Source: Microbacterium sp. NIBRBAC000506063 | Lineage (GTDB): Bacteria > Actinomycetota > Actinomycetes > Actinomycetales > Microbacteriaceae | Direction of reading: 5' to 3' | Length of the DNA stretch: 64,000 bases | NCBI RefSeq assembly: GCF_017968845.1 | Contig: NZ_CP072876.1 | Coordinates: forward strand, 558,001 to 622,000 | Part shown: positions 58,218 through 64,000 of the stretch, piece by piece | Numbering within the stretch: the first letter of the stretch is position 1 | Layout: every line of letters begins with the position of its first letter | Program-made: the position numbers and the translations under genes | Notes under the pieces: model-generated | Told to the model about the DNA's origin: nothing | Seen by the model: only the letters and a program-made list of their open reading frames with translations | Database searches by the model: none

Positions 58218-61052
58218 GTGTCCACTCTCCTGTCCACGCTCGGACGCTGGTCGTACAAGCACCCCTGGCGAGTCCTCTTCGGGTGGCTGCTCACGCTCGC
58301 CCTGGTCGGTGGCGGGGCTCTGGTGCTCAACAGCGGCACCGACAACACCTTCTCGATCCCCGGCACCGAATCGCAGGCCGGGCTCGAGCAGCTCGAGCGC
58401 TCCTTCCCTCAGGTGAGCGGCACGAACGCCCAGTTCATCGTGGTGGCCGCGGAGGGCGACCGCATCACCGACGCCGCCTACCGCGAGCCCATCGAGGAGG
58501 CCGTCGCCGAGCTCGAAGGCCTCGAGGGCGCGCTCGCCGTGACCTCCCCCTACGACGAGCTCATCGACGGCATGGTCAACGACGAGGGCACGGCCGCGAT
58601 CGTGCAGCTGCAGTTCGACGGACAGGCCACCGATGTCAGCGAGGAGACGACCCAGGAGCTCTCGGATGCCGTCGCGGCACTGACCGCGGCTCTCCCCGAC
58701 GGCGCGGTGACCTCGCTCGGCGGCGATCTGTTCGCGATGTCGATCCCGGGGATCACGATCACCGAGGCGGTGGGCCTCGTGATCGCGCTCCTCGTCCTCA
58801 TCGTGACCTTCCGCTCCTTCGTCGTCGCCGGACTCCCGCTGCTGACCGCCGTGCTCGGCGTCGGCATCTCCATGGCCGGGATCTTCGCGGCGACCGCCTT
58901 CGCGACGGTCTCGTCGACGACCCCGCTGCTCGCGCTCATGCTGGGGCTGGCCGTCGGCATCGACTACGCCCTGTTCATCGTCGCCCGCCATCAGGACCAG
59001 GTGCGCGCCGGGATGGACCCGGAGGAGTCCGCCTCCCGCGCGGTCGGCACCGCAGGATCCGCGGTGGTCTTCGCCGGCATCACGGTCGTGATCGCCCTGG
59101 TCGGACTCGGCTTCGCCGGCATCCCCTTCCTCACGACGATGGGGATCGCGGCATCCGTCGCCGTCGCCATGGCCGTCCTGATCGCGGTCACCCTCACACC
59201 GGCCCTGCTCGGCTTCCTGAAGGGGCGCGTGGCCGGCAGGCCGAAGCGCGCGAAGCGCCGCTCGAAGAAGGCCCGGTCGGATGCCGCCGAGCGCCCGGTC
59301 GCGGCATCCGATGCTCCCCGCATCAACCGCTGGGTGCGCGCCGTCACGAAGCGCCCCGTCGTCACCTCGATCGCCGTCGTGCTGGGTCTCGGCCTTCTGG
59401 CGATCCCCGCCGCGAGCCTCACGCTCGCGCTGCCGAACGCCGGGGTCCTGCCGAAGGGCTCCGAGGCGCGGCAGAGCTACGACCTGGTCGCCGAGCACTT
59501 CGGCGATGGCTTCAACGGCCCGCTGATCCTCACCGGGACGATCGTCACCTCGACCGATCCGCTGACGCTCATGCAGGACATCGGCGACGACATCGCCACC
59601 CTCCCGGGCGTGGCGAAGGTCGCCCTCGCGGTGCCGAACGAGACCGCCGACACCGGCATCGTGCAGGTCATCCCCACTACCGCCCCCGACGCCCCCGAGA
59701 CCGCCGATCTCGTGCGGGAGCTGCGCGCGCAGCACGACCGACTGCTCGAGGAGTACGGCGTCGACCTGAAGGTCACCGGCTTCACCGCCGTCGCGATCGA
59801 CATCTCCGACCAGCTGGGGGCGGCGCTCCTGCCGTTCGGCATCTTCGTGATCGGCCTGTCGCTCGTCCTGCTGACGATCGTGTTCCGCTCGATCTGGGTG
59901 CCGGTCACCGCCGCCGCCGGCTATCTGCTCTCGATCGTCGCCGCGTTCGGCATCGTGGCGGCCGTCTTCGACTGGGGGATCCTCGCCGACGCCCTCCATG
60001 TCGCCCGCACGGGCCCGGTGATCAGCTTCATGCCGATCGTGCTCATGGGCGTGCTGTTCGGGCTCGCGATGGACTATCAGGTCTTCCTCGTCTCGCGCAT
60101 GCGGGAGGACTACGTGCATGCCGTTCGTTCGGTCCCTGAGCCTGTCGAAGGGCAGGAGCCGGTCGACAGGGCCACCGCGCGCGCCGCCGCGATCCGCGCC
60201 GTGCAGACCGGCTTCAGCGGTTCGGCGCGCGTCGTGACGGCGGCGGCCCTGATCATGTTCGCCGTCTTCGTCGCGTTCGTCCCGGAGGGCGACTCCTCGC
60301 TCAAGCCCATCGCTCTGGGGCTCGCGGCGGGCATCGCGGTCGACGCCTTCGTCGTGCGCATGACGCTCATCCCCGCGCTCATGGCGATCCTCGGCGAGCG
60401 CGCCTGGCGGATCCCGGCGTGGCTGGAACGCATCCTCCCCCACGTCGACATCGAGGGCGAGGCGGTCGAGCGCGAGCGCGCCCTGGCCGAGTGGCCGGGA
60501 GAAGACTCGGTGGTCGCCGCGGAAGACCTGTCGATCGACGCGGATGGCCCGGTGCTCAGCGGCATCGATGTGCGCCTGGCCGGCGGCGGCGCGGTCGTCG
60601 TCACCGGCGGCGAGCCTCTCGTGCGGCGCGCCCTGGCGCTGACCATCGCCGGGCGGGTTCCGGCATCCGACGGCCTCCTCCGCGTCGCCGGCCACCTCCT
60701 GCCCGGACGGGCCGCCTGGGTCCGGCGTCATGTGGGCGTCGTGGTCGTGGAGGATCCGCGCGACGGGCTGGACGCACTGTCCGCCGCACTCCGCGCCCGC
60801 ACCCCGCTCATCGTCATCGACGGGATCGACCGGTTCGCCGGCGCCGACCGCGACCAGGCCACGGCGATCCTCCGCGACGCCGCGGCCGCCCGCGGAACGG
60901 CCGTCTTCGCCACCGCGGCGGACGCCGGGGCCGCCCGCAGCACCCTCGCCGACGCCGGATGGCCCGCATCCGACGTGCTCGACGCTTCGACAAGCTCAGC
61001 GCAGGCCTCCGCAACGCACCGCACGACCCACCAGACCGAGGTGAACGCATGA
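58218..61052 (+). CDS. MMPL/RND-family transporter fused to a degenerate ABC ATPase-like domain
   Basis: Intact, 944 residues from GTG 58218 (CGGAGG five bases upstream). Two RND halves: helix 1 at about 18-38, external domains, and helix clusters with GLAVGIDYALFIVARHQDQV and LFGLAMDYQVFLVSRMRED, the proton-coupling blocks. Residues about 638-645 (VPEPVEGQ) are encoded by a dispersed repeat. Residues about 768-915 resemble an ABC nucleotide-binding domain (LSGIDVRLAGGGAVVVTGG; PLIVIDGIDRFAGADRDQ as Walker B and D-loop). However, the P-loop is GGEPLVRRA and no LSGGQ is present, so ATP hydrolysis is unlikely. The stop overlaps the YhgE start as ATGA. Probable TetR-controlled efflux of a drug or lipid. 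Confidence 0.9.
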   Translation: MSTLLSTLGRWSYKHPWRVLFGWLLTLALVGGGALVLNSGTDNTFSIPGTESQAGLEQLERSFPQVSGTNAQFIVVAAEGDRITDAAYREPIEEAVAELEGLEGALAVTSPYDELIDGMVNDEGTAAIVQLQFDGQATDVSEETTQELSDAVAALTAALPDGAVTSLGGDLFAMSIPGITITEAVGLVIALLVLIVTFRSFVVAGLPLLTAVLGVGISMAGIFAATAFATVSSTTPLLALMLGLAVGIDYALFIVARHQDQVRAGMDPEESASRAVGTAGSAVVFAGITVVIALVGLGFAGIPFLTTMGIAASVAVAMAVLIAVTLTPALLGFLKGRVAGRPKRAKRRSKKARSDAAERPVAASDAPRINRWVRAVTKRPVVTSIAVVLGLGLLAIPAASLTLALPNAGVLPKGSEARQSYDLVAEHFGDGFNGPLILTGTIVTSTDPLTLMQDIGDDIATLPGVAKVALAVPNETADTGIVQVIPTTAPDAPETADLVRELRAQHDRLLEEYGVDLKVTGFTAVAIDISDQLGAALLPFGIFVIGLSLVLLTIVFRSIWVPVTAAAGYLLSIVAAFGIVAAVFDWGILADALHVARTGPVISFMPIVLMGVLFGLAMDYQVFLVSRMREDYVHAVRSVPEPVEGQEPVDRATARAAAIRAVQTGFSGSARVVTAAALIMFAVFVAFVPEGDSSLKPIALGLAAGIAVDAFVVRMTLIPALMAILGERAWRIPAWLERILPHVDIEGEAVERERALAEWPGEDSVVAAEDLSIDADGPVLSGIDVRLAGGGAVVVTGGEPLVRRALALTIAGRVPASDGLLRVAGHLLPGRAAWVRRHVGVVVVEDPRDGLDALSAALRARTPLIVIDGIDRFAGADRDQATAILRDAAAARGTAVFATAADAGAARSTLADAGWPASDVLDASTSSAQASATHRTTHQTEVNA
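60131..60152 (+). repeat. CCCTGAGC-type repeat inside the MMPL coding sequence
   Basis: GGTCCCTGAGCCTGTCGAAG then GG; one mismatch to the copy at 24281-24302. Read in frame as SVPEPVEG in the cytoplasmic loop after the second coupling helix. Confidence 0.8.
60985..60999 (-). repeat. Inverted copy of the same repeat near the MMPL 3' end
   Basis: CTTCGACAAGCTCAG, an exact 15-bp reverse complement of part of 24281-24302; read in frame as part of the C-terminal tail (ASTSSAQAS). Confidence 0.7.
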
Positions 61053-63010
61053 CTCTCTCCATCGAGCGCGCCCGATCGCGCGGACCCGTCACCTGGCTGA
61101 CGCTCCTGGGCATCCTGCTGCTGCCGGCGGTCGTCGGCGGCATGCTCGTGGCGGCCCTCTACAATCCGACCGAGCGGCTGGACTCCATGACGGCGGCAAT
61201 CGTCAACCTGGACGAGCCCGTCACGATCGACGATCAGTACACGCCGCTGGGGCGCCAGCTCGCCGCGGGCCTGGTCGAGGGCTCGGACGAGCTGGACTCC
61301 AACCTGACGTGGGTGATCTCGAACGAGTCGGATGCCGCATCCGGCCTCGCCGACGGCACCTATCAGGCGGTCGTGACGATCCCCGAGGAGTTCTCGGCGG
61401 CCGCGACTTCTGCCGGGCAGGCGCTCGGCGGCGGCGATGTGACTCCCGAGCGGGCCGAGATCACCGTGGTCACACCTCCGGACGGGCGCCTCGCCGACGA
61501 CCTCATCACCGGCCAGATCGCGGCGGTCGCGGCCTCCACCATGGGCTCGATGCTGTCGGAGGCGACGCTCGGGAGCGTCTTCGTCGGCTTCGCGACGATC
61601 GGCGATCAGCTCGGCGAGGCCGGAGGCGCCGCGGCCCAGCTCGCCGAGGGGGCATCGGATGCCGCCACGGGCGCCGCCGAGATCCCGGGCGGTGCGACGC
61701 AGCTGGCCGCGGGTGCCGCGCAGCTCGGCGACGGGGCATCGGAGCTCGGCGACGGGCTCGGCACGATCGCGTCGAGCACGCGCGAGGTGGCCGACGGCGC
61801 GAACGCGCTGGGCGCGGGGCTGCGCGCCGGTGCCACCGCCCTGGAGCGGGACGGCATCGTCCCCGCGGAGCTCACGGATGCCGCGACCGGTGCTGCGCTC
61901 GCCTCCGGCGGCGTCTCCGATGGCGTCGCGGGTCTCGCCGATGGCCTCGCCGGACTCGCCGCGATGTGCCCGCCCGAGGCCGGCGAGGAGTTCTGCGCGC
62001 AGCTGGCCGGGGCCGCTCAGGGCGCGGAGGGACTCCGGACGCCCGCGGCCCAGGCCGCGCAGGCCGCCGCCGGCACCTCGGCCGGGCTCGACCAGCTCGC
62101 CGAGCAGGCCCCGGCCGCTCTGGCCGCGCAGCTGCGCGAGGCGGGTGCTGCGGCGAACGAGATCGGCGACGGGCTCGGCCTGCTCGCCCAGGGCGTCGAC
62201 CAGTCCGCCGCCGGCGCACGGGCGCTCAGCACCGGCGCATCCGGTCTCGGCGACGGAGCGACGCAGCTCGCCTCCGGCGCGGACGAGCTCGTCAGCGGAC
62301 TCGAGCAGCTGGCCTCCGGCACCGACGAGCTGGCCTCTGGTCTCGATCTGGCCGCCACCTCGCTCCCGTCGTTCAGCGATGAGGAGTACGAGACGCTCGC
62401 CTCCGTCCTGGCCGACCCCGTCGGCTCGAACACGGGGAGTTCGACGATCTTCGGCCCGACGGCCATCCCGCTGCTCTCCACGGTCGTGCTGTGGTTCGGC
62501 GGCCTCGCCTCCTTCGTCGTGCTGCGCGCGACCTCGGCGAGCGTTCTGACCTCGCGCAGCGCCTCCGCCGCGCTGGCGTGGCGCTCCTTCTGGCCGGCCG
62601 CCGCCATAGGTGCGGGCCAGGGCGTGCTCGTCGCACTCATCGTGCAGATCGTCGCCCGCTACGACCTCGTCGCCTGGTGGGGCTTCGCCGGCATCGCGGT
62701 GCTCGCGGGTGTGGCCTTCGCCGCGGTGAACCAGGCGCTCGTCGCGGTGTTCGGCGGTGCCGGCCGCTGGGTGAGCGCCCTGGTCGGCGTGCTCGTGGTC
62801 GCGACCGGCCTCATCTCCACCGTGCCCGGATGGCTCGCCTCCCTCGGCGCGGCGATGCCGACCGCACCGGCCCTCGCCGGTCTCATCGAGGCGAGCGGCG
62901 GCACCGCTGCCGGACTCGTCGTGTGGGGCGTGCTGTCGCTCGTGGTCACGACCCTCGTCGTGGCCCTGCGCCGCACGACGTCGGCAAAGGCGGTGCTGGC
63001 GGCGGCGTAG
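61049..63010 (+). CDS. YhgE/Pip-family membrane protein
   Basis: Intact, 653 residues. One N-terminal helix (LTLLGILLLPAVVGGMLVAA). A long external region to about 450 carries many short repeats of the form GAxQLxxGAxxLxxG (for example LASGADELVSGLEQLASGTD), probably coiled or beta-helical. About six C-terminal helices follow. These ABC2-like permease relatives include phage infection protein and the T7-linked YhgE. Starts within the MMPL stop (ATGA), so it is translationally coupled and probably forms a complex with the MMPL-ATPase-like protein. Confidence 0.9.
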   Translation: MTLSIERARSRGPVTWLTLLGILLLPAVVGGMLVAALYNPTERLDSMTAAIVNLDEPVTIDDQYTPLGRQLAAGLVEGSDELDSNLTWVISNESDAASGLADGTYQAVVTIPEEFSAAATSAGQALGGGDVTPERAEITVVTPPDGRLADDLITGQIAAVAASTMGSMLSEATLGSVFVGFATIGDQLGEAGGAAAQLAEGASDAATGAAEIPGGATQLAAGAAQLGDGASELGDGLGTIASSTREVADGANALGAGLRAGATALERDGIVPAELTDAATGAALASGGVSDGVAGLADGLAGLAAMCPPEAGEEFCAQLAGAAQGAEGLRTPAAQAAQAAAGTSAGLDQLAEQAPAALAAQLREAGAAANEIGDGLGLLAQGVDQSAAGARALSTGASGLGDGATQLASGADELVSGLEQLASGTDELASGLDLAATSLPSFSDEEYETLASVLADPVGSNTGSSTIFGPTAIPLLSTVVLWFGGLASFVVLRATSASVLTSRSASAALAWRSFWPAAAIGAGQGVLVALIVQIVARYDLVAWWGFAGIAVLAGVAFAAVNQALVAVFGGAGRWVSALVGVLVVATGLISTVPGWLASLGAAMPTAPALAGLIEASGGTAAGLVVWGVLSLVVTTLVVALRRTTSAKAVLAAA

Positions 63011-63051
63011 CATCCGCCCCGAGACGCTCACGCTGCGGGTACCGTGAGGGG

Positions 63052-63641
63052 ATGCCCCGCCCTTCACGACCGATCCCGTACAGCTCGCCGCCCTCGAAGG
63101 ACAGCAGTACCTGGTGCTGCGGGTGGTGGGGCCGGTCGCCGATGATTTCGGAGCGACCCAGCGCGCGCTTCTGTCGGCGTTGCCGGCCGAGGTCTCGCAT
63201 CCGCACACGCCCCACGTCACGCTGCGCGGCTTCGCGGAACCCGAGGGCCGGGAAGAGGTCGAGGATTTCCTCCGCGAGTGGGCGACGGCCCAGCATCTGA
63301 TCTCCCTCACCTCCGAGGCTCTCGACACCTTCCCCTCGCCGTGGCAGATCGTGATCGTCCGGCTCGCCCGCACCGAGTCCCTCGTCTCGGCCTACTCCTC
63401 GCTGTCGGCGGCGCTCGCGCCGACGAGCTTCACCCGCGTCGGAGAGCTGAGCCCGGAGGAGTGGATCTTCCACCTTTCGGTCGTCTACGGCGGCCGCCTC
63501 GATCCGCGCGCCTGGACCGAGGCCGAGCGGATCGCGCACGAGCGGCGGCATCCGGTCGCGACCGAGATCGCGACCCAGGCCGAGTTCGTCTGGTACGCCG
63601 ACGGCGCCGAGCACCGCGAGCTCATCCCGCTCGGGCGCTGA
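63052..63641 (+). CDS. 2'-5' RNA ligase family (2H phosphoesterase) protein (frameshifted)
   Basis: About 196 residues. The two catalytic HxT/S motifs are HVTLRGF (in HPHTPHVTLRGF) and HLSVVYGG, as in LigT-like 2H phosphoesterases. Corrected N-terminus MPRPFTTDPVQLAALEGQQY; ATG 63052 has GTGAGGGG just upstream. The frame breaks near 63063 where CCGCCCTTCACG lacks a C. May act on cyclic phosphodiesters or RNA ends; substrate unknown. Confidence 0.8.
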
Positions 63642-63657
63642 CGCCGCCTCTCTCCCC

Positions 63658-63722
63658 GCACGGATGCAGGGCCGAACGACGGATGCAGGGTCAGACATCG
63701 GCGTGTCGCCCTGCATCCGTGC
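63658..63722. terminator. Bidirectional hairpin between convergent genes
   Basis: GCACGGATGCAGGGC (63658-63672) is perfectly complementary to 63708-63722. A further CGGATGCAGGG lies at 63680-63690 in the loop. Between the convergent 2H gene and ccsB. Confidence 0.65.
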
Positions 63723-63753
63723 GCGCCGGCAGGTCTCGGATGCGGGAGCCCGC

Positions 63754-64000
63754 CTACAGCCCCGAGTACGCGTGCAGGCCCTTGAAGAAGACGTTGACGA
63801 TGGTGAAATTGAAGATCACCGCGGTGAAGCCGACGATCGACAGCCAGGCGGAGGGGTTGCCGCGCCAACCGCGCGTGGCGCGGGCGTGGATGTAGCCGGC
63901 GTAGAGCACCCAGATGATGAAGGTCCAGGTCTCCTTCACGTCGAAGCCCCAGTAGCGCCCCCAGGCATCCTGCGCCCAGATCGCCCCGGCGATGAGCGTG
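63754..64000 (-). CDS. ccsB: Cytochrome c biogenesis protein CcsB/ResC, C-terminal part (gene starts beyond the window)
   Basis: The last 81 residues are in the window. They include the tryptophan-rich heme-handling block WAQDAWGRYWGFDVKETW, then FIIWVLYAGYIHARATRGW, and the C-terminus NVFFKGLHAYSGL, all typical of CcsB in actinobacteria. Works with ResB/CcsA-type partners to deliver heme to apocytochrome c outside the membrane. Only the 3' end can be judged; intact so far. Confidence 0.92.
   Translation of the reverse strand, partial: TLIAGAIWAQDAWGRYWGFDVKETWTFIIWVLYAGYIHARATRGWRGNPSAWLSIVGFTAVIFNFTIVNVFFKGLHAYSGL

Overview
This is a high-GC actinobacterial chromosome segment, most likely from Microbacterium or a close Microbacteriaceae relative. 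That is an inference from the actinobacterial rpoB/rpoC, the menaquinone genes, the LAxTG-type wall anchor, the lipoprotein signals and the codon use. No ribosomal RNA, CRISPR array, prophage or insertion sequence is visible. One tRNA-Tyr lies at 18280-18361.

The main technical feature is that roughly half of the genes are broken by single-base indels in runs of C or G, including the essential gene rpoC. The conserved protein continues in another frame each time, and in several places (Walker A motifs, an internal 384-bp repeat, a GHSMGG nucleophile elbow) the missing base can be identified. I treat these as sequencing or assembly errors and annotate the corrected genes over their full spans.

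Layout. 1-13.8 kb is catabolism: bifunctional PutA (runs off the left edge) with a divergent LysR regulator; a class II HMG-CoA reductase, HMG-CoA lyase, class III CoA-transferase and hydratase operon that looks built for mevalonate or 3-hydroxy-3-methylglutarate degradation; an alpha/beta hydrolase; a GAF/PucR-type regulator facing a cupin and a sarcosine-oxidase-like flavoenzyme; then PepSY and DUF2252 proteins. 13.8-18.4 kb holds a wall-anchored thioester-domain adhesin, an orphan membrane-fusion (adaptor) protein and a lower-GC islet next to tRNA-Tyr. 18.6-27.8 kb has a PfkB sugar kinase, a lipoprotein, and rpoB-rpoC with a clear promoter. 28-36 kb carries a complete peptide/nickel-type ABC importer (lipoprotein, two permeases, a double ATPase) next to a PxpA-PxpBC 5-oxoprolinase set, so uptake of peptides or pyroglutamate and its cleavage may be linked. 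36-49.8 kb mixes small housekeeping genes (spermidine-synthase-like, SprT-like, ComB-like), a MacB-type ABC exporter, a VapBC toxin-antitoxin pair, a two-component system, menE and menB, and a PadR-controlled membrane protein.

49.9-64 kb is dominated by a 6.2-kb secreted amylopullulanase with three starch-module-like repeats, two GH13 catalytic domains and a LAATG wall anchor, with LacI-type operators upstream. It is followed by menC, then a TetR regulator with two tandem operator copies in front of an MMPL transporter fused to a degenerate ABC ATPase-like domain and a YhgE/Pip partner, a 2H phosphoesterase and the 3' end of ccsB. Menaquinone and cytochrome c maturation genes are thus interleaved with accessory genes.

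Dispersed short palindromic repeats (two families, one of which is read through in frame in two proteins) and a striking abundance of GGCATCC/GGATGCC, including a six-unit tandem array, are the most unusual DNA-level signals.
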